Assembly: GCA_949293555.1 (NCBI GenBank)
Contig: CASFDV010000003.1
Location: 133,614 to 197,613 of the forward strand
DNA from: an uncultured Bacillota bacterium
GTDB lineage: Bacteria; Bacillota_I; Bacilli_A; RFN20; CAG-826
Reading direction: 5' to 3'
Length of the DNA stretch: 64,000 nt
Shown here: piece by piece, positions 42,194 through 52,364 of the stretch
Layout of the letters: each line of letters opens with the position of its first letter
Position numbering within the stretch: the first letter of the stretch is position 1
Program-made: the position numbers and the translations under genes
The notes under the pieces: generated by a model
What the model was told of the DNA's origin: nothing
Database searches by the model: none
The model's input: the letters and a program-made list of their open reading frames with translations, nothing else

Positions 42194-43675
42194 ATGGCAA
42201 TCGAGCCCGTCGTATACCGCGTCACGGACGCACGCTACCTGAACGAGCTTCTCTTCCGCATGGAGATGCGGATGGTCGGCTCCGACGCCGTCTGGAAGAA
42301 GGTCCTCCAGTACCGGGCCTCCCACCGGCTCTCCCTCGCCCCGTTGGAGACGCTTCTCCGCGCGCCCTGCTATTTCACGATGACCGAGGCGATCTCGCAG
42401 AAGGTCGAGCAGGGGGAGAGGATGCTCCGCCGTTTCGCCGAGTCCCTGGAGGCCGGGAGCGAGGAGCTCCGGAGGCACGCGCTCGGGCGCTCCCTTTCCG
42501 CGGTCAACGCCTTCGAGGAGTGCGAGATGAGCCCCCTCGCCATCAAAAGCGTCCTGAACGGGACCTACCGGGGGAACGAGGACTTCCATGAGCCGCTCCT
42601 CCGCTACCACGCGTACCTGCTGGAGCTTTTCTCCTCGCGCGGGGAGGAAGCGCTCCCGGACGAGGACTTCCTAGGCGAGGCCCTCGCCAGGATGGAGGGG
42701 GTGGAGGAACTGAGCTCCTACTACCGCTCCCGCGACTTCGACCAGCGCCCCAGCAGGCTCTGGCGCTTCTCGCCGAGCGCCGACTTCGAGTACTGCCCGA
42801 TGGACAGGATCGAGGAGGCGATGGGGAACCTCCTCCAGTCGCTCCGGAACGAGAGCCCCCTCCTCGTCAAGGCGCTCTCCATCCTCTTCTTCGTCAGCTG
42901 GCTCCAGCCCTTCGACTCCCACAACGACTCCCTCGCCGCCCTTTCCGCCAAGCGGCTCCTCGCCTCGGAGATGGGCCCTGGGGCCTACCTCCTTCCGATC
43001 GAGCCCTTCCTCCAGGACCTGCGCCTTGATTCCAACCGGACGAACGTCCTCCTCGAGACGAGGCGCTCCGGCGATCTGACCTACCTCCTCGAGCCCTTCC
43101 TCCAGCGCCTCTCGCGCGAGACGAAGGACTTCGAGGCGCTCGAGAAAAGCCTGGCCAGGGAAGCGCGGGAGGAGCCCGCGCCCCCTGAGGAGGTCGCCCC
43201 CGAGGAGCCCGCCCTCCCGGATGAGGAGGAGGAAGCCTTCGAGGAGCCCGCGGAGACCGCCCCCGAAAGAAAAGAGGAAGAGGAGGTCCCCGTCCTCGAG
43301 GAGGAGGAAGAGGTCCTGCCCATCCCCGCGAAGGAAGCCCCCCGCCCGCCCAGGAAGGAGACCCTTCCCGAGCCAAGGAGGAGCGCCCCCCTTCCCGGGG
43401 CCAAGCCCCGCCTCAGCGAGAAGGAGACCCGCGAGTACGCCCAGTACCTGATGGAGACGGACCCCGAGCTCAGCAGGAAGCAGGCGAGCTTCCTCGCCTC
43501 CCACCTCGAGGAAGGCCACCACTACACCATCCAGCAGTTCAAGAAGTTCGCCCGCTGCAGCTACGAGACCGCCCGCACCTCGATGGACCGCCTCGCCCGC
43601 GCCGGCTACTACCGCAAGGGCCAGGTCAAGAACAGGTTCGTCTACACCCCGATCGCGAAAGGAGAGCGCCAATGA
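42194..43675 (+). CDS. Fic-fold-like protein with degenerate active site and C-terminal winged helix
   Basis: The protein has 493 residues. The helical N-terminal half resembles Fic proteins: at residues 238-245 QPFDSHND occupies the place of the catalytic HPFxxGNGR motif, with Gln for the catalytic His and the phosphate-binding GNGR lost. About 140 residues earlier SLSAVNAFEECEMS resembles the inhibitory-helix region (SSAIEG). A very acidic Pro/Glu linker (about 320-400) and a winged-helix-like domain (about 420-490, YTIQQFKKFARCSYETARTSMDRL) follow. If the resemblance holds it is a pseudo-AMPylator acting as a regulator. It is coupled to the next gene by ATGA. Confidence 0.5.
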   Translation: MAIEPVVYRVTDARYLNELLFRMEMRMVGSDAVWKKVLQYRASHRLSLAPLETLLRAPCYFTMTEAISQKVEQGERMLRRFAESLEAGSEELRRHALGRSLSAVNAFEECEMSPLAIKSVLNGTYRGNEDFHEPLLRYHAYLLELFSSRGEEALPDEDFLGEALARMEGVEELSSYYRSRDFDQRPSRLWRFSPSADFEYCPMDRIEEAMGNLLQSLRNESPLLVKALSILFFVSWLQPFDSHNDSLAALSAKRLLASEMGPGAYLLPIEPFLQDLRLDSNRTNVLLETRRSGDLTYLLEPFLQRLSRETKDFEALEKSLAREAREEPAPPEEVAPEEPALPDEEEEAFEEPAETAPERKEEEEVPVLEEEEEVLPIPAKEAPRPPRKETLPEPRRSAPLPGAKPRLSEKETREYAQYLMETDPELSRKQASFLASHLEEGHHYTIQQFKKFARCSYETARTSMDRLARAGYYRKGQVKNRFVYTPIAKGERQ

Positions 43676-44037
43676 CCTTCCCCCTTGTCCTAGCCGACTT
43701 CTGGAGCAATCCCGGAGTCATCCTTGTCCTCATCCTCATCGTCTTCGCCCTGGTGGCGCTCCTTGTCTTCCTCCTGAGGAAGTACCTCCCTTTCTTCAAG
43801 AACGAGGAGAAGGAGAAGACCCCCGAGGAGGTCGCCGAGGAGGAGGTGCGCCGCCTTGTCGTCGATCCCGAGGAGGCGAACGAAGGGAAGGAGGGGCGGG
43901 AAGAGGCCCCTGAAGAGGAAGAAGGGCCCCGGGACGACACCCTCGAGCGCATCCTCGAGCCCGTCGAGGAAGAGGAAGCGAAGCGCGAGATGGACGAGGA
44001 GCGCCGCTCCAGCGAGGAAGGCGAAGGGGAGAAGTGA
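43672..44037 (+). CDS. single-pass membrane protein with acidic tail, unknown function
   Basis: The protein has 121 residues. One helix (about 14-37, VILVLILIVFALVALLVFLL) is followed by a highly acidic, Glu-rich, probably disordered or coiled tail. It overlaps both the Fic-like gene (ATGA) and hemW (GTGA). No known family. Confidence 0.65.
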   Translation: MTFPLVLADFWSNPGVILVLILIVFALVALLVFLLRKYLPFFKNEEKEKTPEEVAEEEVRRLVVDPEEANEGKEGREEAPEEEEGPRDDTLERILEPVEEEEAKREMDEERRSSEEGEGEK

Positions 44038-45128
44038 TCCCCTCGCGGCTCTACGTCCACATCCCCTTCTGCACGTCGATCTGCCGCTACTGCGACTTCC
44101 CGAAAGTCATCCATAGCCCCCGGTGGGAGAGGGAGTACGTCCCCGCGCTCCTCCGGGAGCTTTCTTCCTTTTCCCCCGCGCCTTCTTCCTTCGAGACGAT
44201 CTACCTAGGAGGCGGGACCCCGACTTCCTTGAGCGAGCAAGGCACGAGGCTCCTTCTGGGAACGCTCCGCCCTCTCCTCCAGGAGGGCGGGGAGCTCACC
44301 GTCGAGGCGAATCCCGAGAGCCTGGACCTAGCGCGGGCGCATCTCCTCTTTTCCTTGGGCGCGAACCGCCTTTCCCTGGGCGCGGAAAGCTTCCGGCCCG
44401 AGTTCCTCCTCAAGATGGGGAGGAAGCACGGTCCCGCGGACATCGTCCGGGCGGTCGCCTCGGCAAGGGAGGCGGGATTCCGGAACATCTCGCTCGACCT
44501 CATCTACGGCCTTCCTGGGGAAGGGCTCCCCGAGCTCATGGAGGACGCGGGGCACCTCCTCGCCCTCCGCCCGGAGCATATCTCCTGCTACTCCCTTTCC
44601 GTGCTCCCGGGGACGAGGTTCCATCTGGAAGGAATTTCCGAGCAAGACGACGAAATCCTGCGGGAGCAGTACGACTGGCTCCGCTCGAGGCTGAAGGAAG
44701 AAGGCTACGAGCGCTACGAGGTCAGCAGCTTCGCGCTCCCGGGCCATAGGAGCCGCCATAACCTCGGCTACTGGATGGACGAGGACTACCTCGGGATCGG
44801 CATGGGCGCCGCCGGGGCGATCGAAGGGAGGCACTACCGGAACTCCCTGAGCCTTGCCCGCTACCTCGAGGGGGAAGGGAGGGAATGGGAGGATCCGCCG
44901 CAGGAGAAGGACCGGCTCGAGTACTATTTCCTCACCAGGCTCCGCCTCGCGGAAGGCTTCCCCCTCGAGGAGTTCGAAAGGAAGTTCGGCTTCCCGTTCC
45001 TCTCGCGCTACGGGGAGAGGGCCAGGAGGCTCGAGGAGAAGGGGCTCGCCCTCCTAGAGGACGGGCGCTTCCACGCCAGCGAGGAGGGGCTCTACCTCCT
45101 CGACCGCGTCCTCCTCGCCCTTTTCTAG
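44034..45128 (+). CDS. hemW: HemW-like radical SAM protein
   Basis: The protein has 364 residues from GTG 44034. The radical-SAM cluster motif is at Cys13, Cys17 and Cys20 (FCTSICRYCDF). GGGTPTSL and NPES, and a HemW C-terminal domain, follow. HemW is a heme chaperone formerly called oxygen-independent coproporphyrinogen oxidase-like. The CxxxCxxC motif is followed by DF, and an extra Cys typical of true HemN is absent. In Bacilli hemW stands between lepA and hrcA; here the Fic-like operon intervenes. Confidence 0.9.
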   Translation: MIPSRLYVHIPFCTSICRYCDFPKVIHSPRWEREYVPALLRELSSFSPAPSSFETIYLGGGTPTSLSEQGTRLLLGTLRPLLQEGGELTVEANPESLDLARAHLLFSLGANRLSLGAESFRPEFLLKMGRKHGPADIVRAVASAREAGFRNISLDLIYGLPGEGLPELMEDAGHLLALRPEHISCYSLSVLPGTRFHLEGISEQDDEILREQYDWLRSRLKEEGYERYEVSSFALPGHRSRHNLGYWMDEDYLGIGMGAAGAIEGRHYRNSLSLARYLEGEGREWEDPPQEKDRLEYYFLTRLRLAEGFPLEEFERKFGFPFLSRYGERARRLEEKGLALLEDGRFHASEEGLYLLDRVLLALF

Positions 45129-45133
45129 GAGTT

Positions 45134-45160
45134 TTGGCACTTCGGCGTTGACTCTGCTAA
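45134..45160. promoter_or_regulatory. CIRCE-like HrcA operator
   Basis: TTGGCACTT - 9 bases - CTCTGCTAA compares with consensus TTAGCACTC-N9-GAGTGCTAA. The left arm matches at 7 of 9, the right at 6 of 9, and the spacer is exactly 9. It overlaps the -35 of the hrcA promoter, as expected for autorepression. Confidence 0.65.
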
Positions 45161-45175
45161 GCCCTTTCCTATAAT
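45148..45175 (+). promoter_or_regulatory. promoter of the hrcA-grpE-dnaK-dnaJ operon
   Basis: TTGACT (45148-45153) and TATAAT (45170-45175) are spaced by 16 bases. The CIRCE-like element covers the -35. A ~40-base leader carries GGCGGAAGG before ATG 45220. Confidence 0.75.
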
Positions 45176-45219
45176 TGCGCTTGGCAGTCGGAAGAAGCGA
45201 TTGCCAGGAAGGCGGAAGG

Positions 45220-46278
45220 ATGACAAGGAGAGACGAGATCCTCAAGCTCATCGTGGAGCACTACATCCGGACGGCGGAGCCCGTCTCGAGCAAGACGCTC
45301 CAGGAGGAGTACGGCCTCGAGGTGTCCACCGCCACCATCCGCAACGACATGAACGCCCTCGAGAAGGACGGGCTATTGGAGAAGAACTTCGCCTCCAGCG
45401 GCCGCGTCCCCAGCGTCCAGGGCTACCGCTACTACGTCCAGAACCTCCGCTCCGGCGAGGTCGACGGCTCCGCCAAGCGCGCCCTCCAGACGATCCTCTC
45501 CACGAAGACGAAGTCCGTGGAGGAAGTGCTCCGGGAATCCTGCGAGATCCTCTCGAGCATGACTTCCCTCGCCTCCGTCGTCCTCGGGAAGAAGGCCGAG
45601 GAGGAACGCCTGGCCTCGATGAGCGTCGTGCCCATCAACGGCCATAGCGCAACCGCGATCTTCGTCACCGACCGGGGCTACGTGGAGAACAAGACGTTCC
45701 TCATCGACGAGACCCTGAAGGTGGAGGAGGTGGTGCGCGCCGTGAGGCTCCTCAACGAGCGCCTCGCGGGCACCCCCATCTCCCTCATCTGCCAGAAGAT
45801 GGAGTCGCTCCGCCCCATCCTCCATGAGTACATGGTGGGGCAGGAGCTCATCTACGAGGCGATCCTCGGGGCCTTCGCCCGCTTCGCCACGGAGCGGATG
45901 AACTCCTACGGGAAGGAGGAGCTGCTCTCGCAGCCCGAGTTCCGGAACGACGCCGCGAGGGTCCGCGAGATCCTCGCCCTCCTCGACGACCCGGGGCGCC
46001 TCAAGGCGGCCCTCCAGGGCGGGGGGACGAGCGTCGAGGGGGTGAGCGTCCGCATCGCCAGGAAAGGCGAGGGGCAGCCGGACGTCGCCATCGTCTCCGC
46101 CGAGGTCGCCCTCCCGGGGGACCAGGACGCCGCCCTCACCCTCGTCGGCCCGACGAGGATGGACTACGACAAGGCCGTGAGCACGCTCCGGTACTTCGCA
46201 GACGCCCTCGACCGCTACTTCCGCGGCGAAGGCGCAAAGGAAGGAGAGGACGATGTGGGGCAGAAAGAAGGGAACTAG
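45220..46278 (+). CDS. hrcA: heat-inducible transcription repressor HrcA
   Basis: HrcA binds CIRCE and represses class I heat-shock genes. The protein has 352 residues. An N-terminal winged helix (about 1-80: EHYIRTAEPVSSKTLQEEYGLEVSTATIRNDM) is followed by a GAF-like dimerisation core. ATG 45220 is chosen over the longer in-frame start because it gives the standard HrcA N-terminus and has a GGAAGG signal next to it. It heads the chaperone operon under its own operator; grpE overlaps its 3' end by 26 bases. Confidence 0.95.
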   Translation: MTRRDEILKLIVEHYIRTAEPVSSKTLQEEYGLEVSTATIRNDMNALEKDGLLEKNFASSGRVPSVQGYRYYVQNLRSGEVDGSAKRALQTILSTKTKSVEEVLRESCEILSSMTSLASVVLGKKAEEERLASMSVVPINGHSATAIFVTDRGYVENKTFLIDETLKVEEVVRAVRLLNERLAGTPISLICQKMESLRPILHEYMVGQELIYEAILGAFARFATERMNSYGKEELLSQPEFRNDAARVREILALLDDPGRLKAALQGGGTSVEGVSVRIARKGEGQPDVAIVSAEVALPGDQDAALTLVGPTRMDYDKAVSTLRYFADALDRYFRGEGAKEGEDDVGQKEGN

Positions 46279-46852
46279 CAAGGTGGAAGAAGAGAAGAAG
46301 GACAGCCCTCCCGAAGAGACGGAGGGCGAAGGGAAGAAGGAGACCCTCGAGGAGGAGCGCGACCGCTGGAAGAACCTCTACTACGAGGCCTACGCGGACA
46401 CCCAGAACCTCCGCAAGTCCCTGGAGGAGGACCACCGCCAGGCGGTGCGCTACCGCTCCCAGGGCTTCCTCGAGAAGCTCATCCCCTCCCTCGACTGCCT
46501 CTACATCGCCCTCCAGGGCGAGTGCCAGGGGGACGAGGCGAGGAACTACCGCGAGGGCTTCCGCTTCATCTACCGCCAGCTCGAGGAGGCGCTCCTCTCC
46601 GAGGGGGTCAGCTACGTCGAGCCGAAGGAGGGGGACCTGTTCGACCCCCGCCGGATGGAGGCGATCGAGACGGTGGAGGGCCAAGGGGAGCCCGGGCATG
46701 TCGTCCGGCTCCTCAGCAAGGGCTACCTCCTCCACGACCGCCTCGTGAGGGCCGCCCGCGTGGTCGTCGAGGCCATGCGCAAGGAAGCGCCCGAGGAAGA
46801 GAAGAAAGAAGAGAACGCTCCCGCGGAAGGGAGCAAGGCCGAGGAGGCCTAG
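46253..46852 (+). CDS. grpE: nucleotide exchange factor GrpE
   Basis: GrpE releases ADP from DnaK. The 199 residues have a charged disordered N-terminus (about 1-35), a long coiled coil (about 36-80, [22 protein letters not shown]), the four-helix region and the C-terminal beta-wing ([15 protein letters not shown]). AAGGAAGGAGAGG precedes the ATG inside the hrcA 3' end. A low-complexity acidic tail (about 177-199) follows the wing. Confidence 0.94.
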   Translation: MWGRKKGTSKVEEEKKDSPPEETEGEGKKETLEEERDRWKNLYYEAYADTQNLRKSLEEDHRQAVRYRSQGFLEKLIPSLDCLYIALQGECQGDEARNYREGFRFIYRQLEEALLSEGVSYVEPKEGDLFDPRRMEAIETVEGQGEPGHVVRLLSKGYLLHDRLVRAARVVVEAMRKEAPEEEKKEENAPAEGSKAEEA

Positions 46853-46869
46853 GAAAGGAGAACATCCAT

Positions 46870-48696
<1,827 letters not shown>

Positions 48697-48710
48697 CTGA
48701 CGACATCCAA

Positions 48711-48733
48711 GGGAGGCCCTCCGGGGCCTCCCC
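48711..48733 (+). terminator. hairpin between dnaK and dnaJ (attenuator or partial terminator)
   Basis: GGGAGGCC and GGCCTCCC arms form a strong stem followed only by a mixed CTTCTT tract. It probably lowers dnaJ expression relative to dnaK or stabilises the upstream mRNA rather than stopping transcription fully. Confidence 0.5.
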
Positions 48734-48754
48734 TTCTTCCTAAGGAGCGAGGGC

Positions 48755-49888
48755 ATGGCAGAAAAACGCGACTACTACGAAGTCCTCGGGCTTTCCAAGG
48801 ACGCGACGAAGGACCAGATCCGGAGCGCATACCGGAAGCTGGCCAAGGAATACCACCCCGACATCAACAAGTCCCCGGACGCCCCCAAGAAGTTCCAGGA
48901 GGTCCAGGAGGCATATGACGTCCTCTCCGACGATGCGAAGAGGGCGCAGTACGACCGCTTCGGCATGGCGGCCTTCTCCCAGGGCTCCTCGACCGGCGGG
49001 GCCGGGAACCCCTTCCAGCAGGGAGGCTTCGGCGGCTTCGGGGCCGAAGGCTTCGGCGACGTCGACCTCGGCGACATCTTCTCGAGCTTCTTCGGCGGCG
49101 GGCAAAGGAGGCGGGGCCCCCAGGGCCCCCAGAAGGGGAACGACAGGATCCTCCGGGTCCAGATTTCCTTCATGGACGCGATCAAAGGCCGCGAGATCGA
49201 GATCCCCGTCGACTACGAGAAGCCCTGCGGCCACTGCCACGGGACCGGGGCGGAGCGCCCCGACGCCTACCGGACCTGCCCCGAGTGCGGGGGGCGCGGC
49301 CGCGTGGTCCGCGAGATGCAGACCATCTTCGGCATGACCCGTACCGAGAGCGTCTGCCCGCGCTGCGGGGGACGGGGGAAGGTCGTCTCCGAGAAATGCC
49401 ACGAGTGCGGCGGGGAAGGCTATTCCCGCCAGAGGACGCGCCTCAAGGTGCAGGTTCCCGCCGGCATCAGCAGCGGGCGGCAGCTGAAGATCCCCGGCTA
49501 CGGGGAGCGCGGCTCCCAAGGGGGGCCGAACGGCGACCTCTACGTCGAGGTCCTCGTCAAGAGCGACCCCTATTTCGAGCGCGAGGGCAACGACATCCAC
49601 GTCAAGGTGAACGTCGGGATGGCCGAGTGCGCGCTCGGGACGAAGATCCGCGTGCGCACCGTCTACGGCGAGGAGGAGGTCGACGTCCCCGCGGGCACCC
49701 AGCCCGGGGCGATCCTCCGCCTCCGCGGGAAAGGCGTCCGCGAGGGCGCCCTCCGCACGGGGGACGAGTACGTCCATCTCGCGATCGAGGTCCCCCGGGA
49801 CCTCAGCGCCCGCCAGAAGGAGCTCCTTCGGGAGTTCATCAAGGAAAGCGGGACGAAGCGCCCCTTCTTCGACCGGAGGAAGGGCTAG
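48755..49888 (+). CDS. dnaJ: chaperone DnaJ (Hsp40)
   Basis: The 377 residues contain every type I domain: J-domain with HPD (about 35-37), Gly/Phe-rich region (about 75-125), four CxxCxGxG zinc repeats (CGHCHGTG, CPECGGRG, CPRCGGRG, CHECGGEG) and the two C-terminal beta-domains. TAAGGAG precedes the ATG by eight bases. It is last in the heat-shock operon, with a terminator overlapping its stop. Confidence 0.98.
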   Translation: MAEKRDYYEVLGLSKDATKDQIRSAYRKLAKEYHPDINKSPDAPKKFQEVQEAYDVLSDDAKRAQYDRFGMAAFSQGSSTGGAGNPFQQGGFGGFGAEGFGDVDLGDIFSSFFGGGQRRRGPQGPQKGNDRILRVQISFMDAIKGREIEIPVDYEKPCGHCHGTGAERPDAYRTCPECGGRGRVVREMQTIFGMTRTESVCPRCGGRGKVVSEKCHECGGEGYSRQRTRLKVQVPAGISSGRQLKIPGYGERGSQGGPNGDLYVEVLVKSDPYFEREGNDIHVKVNVGMAECALGTKIRVRTVYGEEEVDVPAGTQPGAILRLRGKGVREGALRTGDEYVHLAIEVPRDLSARQKELLREFIKESGTKRPFFDRRKG

Positions 49889-49909
49889 GGAGGCTCGGCC
49901 TCCCTTTTT
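49888..49909 (+). terminator. terminator of the heat-shock operon
   Basis: GGGAGGC/GCCTCCC stem with a TCG loop, followed by five T; it begins at the last base of the dnaJ stop codon. Confidence 0.88.
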
Positions 49910-49927
49910 CCGAAGGGAGAGGGGACT

Positions 49928-49933
49928 TATACT
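49928..49933 (+). promoter_or_regulatory. -10 box TATACT for the guanine deaminase operon
   Basis: TATACT lies 20 bases before ATG 49954; the short leader has only a GGGGG tract as a weak ribosome binding site. Confidence 0.45.
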
Positions 49934-49953
49934 AGGAAATCGGGGGTTGATGC

Positions 49954-50421
49954 ATGGAAAAGAAGGACTTTATGGCGCTTGCCATCGAAGAGGCGAGGAA
50001 GGGGATCCGGGAGGGCCACGGCGGCCCTTTCGGCGCGATCGTCGCCAAGGACGGGGAAGTCGTCGGGAGAGGGCATAACGAGGTGCTCCATACGCAGGAT
50101 GCGACCGCGCACGGCGAAGTCATGGCCATCCACGACGCGAGCAGGAGGCTCGGGACGTTCGACCTTTCCGGCTGCGAGCTTTATACGACCGGCTACCCTT
50201 GCCCGATGTGCCTGGGGGCGATCCTCTGGAGCAACATCGGGAAGGTGTACTACGGCTGCACGGCGAAGGACACGGAGGAAGTGATCAACTTCCGCGACAG
50301 CGCCTTCTACGAGCTCCTCCGGGACGAGAAGAGGCTCGGGGAGTTCTGCCAGGAGCTCTCGCGAGAGGAATGCCTCGCCCTCTACGAGGAGTACCGCGCG
50401 ATGGAGGCGCGGCGCTACTAG
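49954..50421 (+). CDS. guaD: guanine deaminase-type nucleobase deaminase
   Basis: The protein has 155 residues of the cytidine deaminase superfamily. Zinc and catalytic motifs: AHGEVMAI (HxE) and GYPCPMCLGAI (PCxxC). The N-terminus EGHGGPFGAIVAKDGEVV and the late FRDSAFYELL resemble Bacillus GuaD (guanine to xanthine). tRNA adenosine deaminase TadA is the main alternative, but its typical C-terminal RRF motif is missing. It starts a five-gene operon. Confidence 0.75.
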   Translation: MEKKDFMALAIEEARKGIREGHGGPFGAIVAKDGEVVGRGHNEVLHTQDATAHGEVMAIHDASRRLGTFDLSGCELYTTGYPCPMCLGAILWSNIGKVYYGCTAKDTEEVINFRDSAFYELLRDEKRLGEFCQELSREECLALYEEYRAMEARRY

Positions 50422-50856
50422 ATGCCGACCTGTCGGAACTGCGGGCGCGAGATCACCCGCTTCGACCAGGACATATGCCCCCACTGCGGCGCCAAGCGCC
50501 CCATCGAGCCCGGCTACGAGACGATGGACATGACCGGCTTCATCGACCGCATGGGCGGGGGCGTGGAGGAGCTCCGTCCCGCGCGGAAGGAAAAGACATA
50601 TCGGGCCCTCCTCTTCCTCCTCGGGTTCCTCGGAGCCGATCTCTTCTACCTCGGGAAGTGGGAGCGGGCCCTCATCGTCCTCCTCGGGGGGATCCTCCTC
50701 GCCGCCCTTATCGCCCTCGGGCTATATTTCGTCCCCGGGATCGGGCTCTGGGGGATTCTCATCGGCGCCTCCGCCCTCATCCTCGGGAACCTCGTCCGCG
50801 CCTTCCTTTCCCTCGGGCGCGAGGTGCGGGACCGCGACGGGGAGGCCCTCCTCTAG
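50422..50856 (+). CDS. zinc-ribbon protein with TM2-like membrane domain
   Basis: The protein has 144 residues. Residues 1-24 form a zinc ribbon (CRNCGREI...CPHCGAK). Two or three membrane segments follow (about 62-80, 86-106, 110-135), the first pair resembling a TM2 domain (LLGFLGADLFYLGKW). It starts immediately after the guaD stop (zero spacing) and the next gene starts immediately after its stop. Function unknown. Confidence 0.7.
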   Translation: MPTCRNCGREITRFDQDICPHCGAKRPIEPGYETMDMTGFIDRMGGGVEELRPARKEKTYRALLFLLGFLGADLFYLGKWERALIVLLGGILLAALIALGLYFVPGIGLWGILIGASALILGNLVRAFLSLGREVRDRDGEALL

Positions 50857-51567
50857 ATGCGGCGTCTCTTCCCATCCGGGCTCATTGAGGGGGTCTTCCT
50901 CCTCGGGGAGGAGGACCGCCACCACCTTTTCCACGTGCTCCGGACCCGGGAGGGGGAACGCTTCCTCCTTTCCTACGAAGGGAAGGAATATCTCGGGGAG
51001 GCCCTCCCCGCGAGCGAGGGGATCCGCCTCCTCGAGGAGATTCCCCCGGCGAAGGAGGGGCGGAGGCTCGTGCTCCATTTCCCTCTTTTGAAAAACGGGA
51101 ACGACGAGCTCCTCGTCCAGAAGGGGACCGAGCTCGGGGTCTTCTCCTTCGCCCCCTTCCTCTCGGAGCGGACCATCCGCCGCCCGAAGGGGGACGCGCT
51201 AAAGAAGGCCTTGGAAAGATTCCGCAAGATCGCGCGGGAGGCCTCCTCCCAGTGCGGCGCCCCCAGGATCCCGGAAGTCGCGGAAATCCTCCCCTTTTCC
51301 CGGTCTTTCCCCGGATTTCCCTTCCTATTCGCCGACGAGAGGCTCCAGGGCGAGCCGCTATCCCTGAAGGATGCGCTCCTCTCGCTCCCCGGAGAGGAAA
51401 TCCACGCCTACATCGGCCCGGAAGGGGGCTTCGCGGATTCCGAGAGGAAGATTGCCGCCGAGGCGGGGGCGATCCCCCTTTCCCTCGGCCCGCGGATCCT
51501 CCGCGCCGAGACGGCGGGAATCCTTCTTTCCTCCCTCGCCCTCCTATTGGGGGAAGGCGCCCTATGA
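50857..51567 (+). CDS. rsmE: 16S rRNA (uracil(1498)-N3)-methyltransferase
   Basis: The 236 residues have a PUA-like N-terminal domain and a SPOUT methyltransferase domain with the knot signatures YIGPEGGFADSE and LGPRILRAETAGI. LLVQKGTELGV is also conserved. The loop normally reading EQSxR is SSQCGAPR here, a modest change. It lies in the guaD operon and directly precedes an unknown gene and mtaB. Confidence 0.93.
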   Translation: MRRLFPSGLIEGVFLLGEEDRHHLFHVLRTREGERFLLSYEGKEYLGEALPASEGIRLLEEIPPAKEGRRLVLHFPLLKNGNDELLVQKGTELGVFSFAPFLSERTIRRPKGDALKKALERFRKIAREASSQCGAPRIPEVAEILPFSRSFPGFPFLFADERLQGEPLSLKDALLSLPGEEIHAYIGPEGGFADSERKIAAEAGAIPLSLGPRILRAETAGILLSSLALLLGEGAL

Positions 51568-52364
51568 GCCTCTTTTCCTACCTCGAGGGCGTGAAGAGGA
51601 AGACCGCCTTCGACAGGGGGAGCGAGGCCCTCTTCTTCGGGGAGAACTCCTATCTCCTGAGCAGCCACGAGCCCTTCCAGCCCTACCTCCACCCGAAGAC
51701 CCCCTTCCAGGTGGCGAGGAGCAACATCCTCATCCGCGCGATCGTGAACAAGCGCGTCATCGAGCGGCTCTACCTTTCGCGGGCCATCCTCGCCGAGAAG
51801 GAAGGGAGGCTCGGGAAGGAAGAGTTCATGAGGGAAGCCGTCCTCGAGCTTCCCTTCCTGCTCCTGGCGAACGGGGAGAAGGTGTACGTCCCCTTCTTCT
51901 CGCGCGCCCTGAACCGCATCTACGCGGGCGACTACGGAAAGATGGAGAGGATGCCCTACAAGAGGATCCTCGGGGAGTTCGACTCGATCGTCGTGGACCC
52001 TTTCGACTACTGGGGGAGCGCCCTCTTCGACTCCCATTTCACGCGCCTGGTCAAGGTCGCGGGGAAGGACGGGGCGCTCGCCATGTACGACTACGACGCC
52101 GAGCGGCTCCACTTCATCGCCCCCGAGGGAAGGCTCGAGGCGACCCTCCCCCTCTTCGACCGCTTCCTCCATAACCCCGCGAGGACCCACCTCATGAGGC
52201 GCCTGGAGGACGTCGGGGCGGCCTATTTCGCAAACGACAGGGAAGGGTTCTACAAGGCGCTATACGAGGGCAGGCTCCTTTCCCGGGAGGCGCTCCTCCG
52301 CTACCGGAAGATCGCCCTCCGCGAAGGAAAGGAAGGCCCGCCCCTCCTTTGGGAGGAAAGATGA
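51564..52364 (+). CDS. conserved-looking protein of unknown function
   Basis: The protein has 266 residues from ATG 51564, overlapping the rsmE stop (ATGA) and overlapped by mtaB (ATGA). It is rich in aromatic and charged residues with no signal peptide or membrane helix. Stretches such as FDSIVVDPFDYWGSALFDSHFTRLV suggest a folded cytoplasmic domain. I do not recognise a family. Tight coupling between two RNA-modification genes hints at an RNA-related role, which is speculation. Confidence 0.7.
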   Translation: MSLFSYLEGVKRKTAFDRGSEALFFGENSYLLSSHEPFQPYLHPKTPFQVARSNILIRAIVNKRVIERLYLSRAILAEKEGRLGKEEFMREAVLELPFLLLANGEKVYVPFFSRALNRIYAGDYGKMERMPYKRILGEFDSIVVDPFDYWGSALFDSHFTRLVKVAGKDGALAMYDYDAERLHFIAPEGRLEATLPLFDRFLHNPARTHLMRRLEDVGAAYFANDREGFYKALYEGRLLSREALLRYRKIALREGKEGPPLLWEER

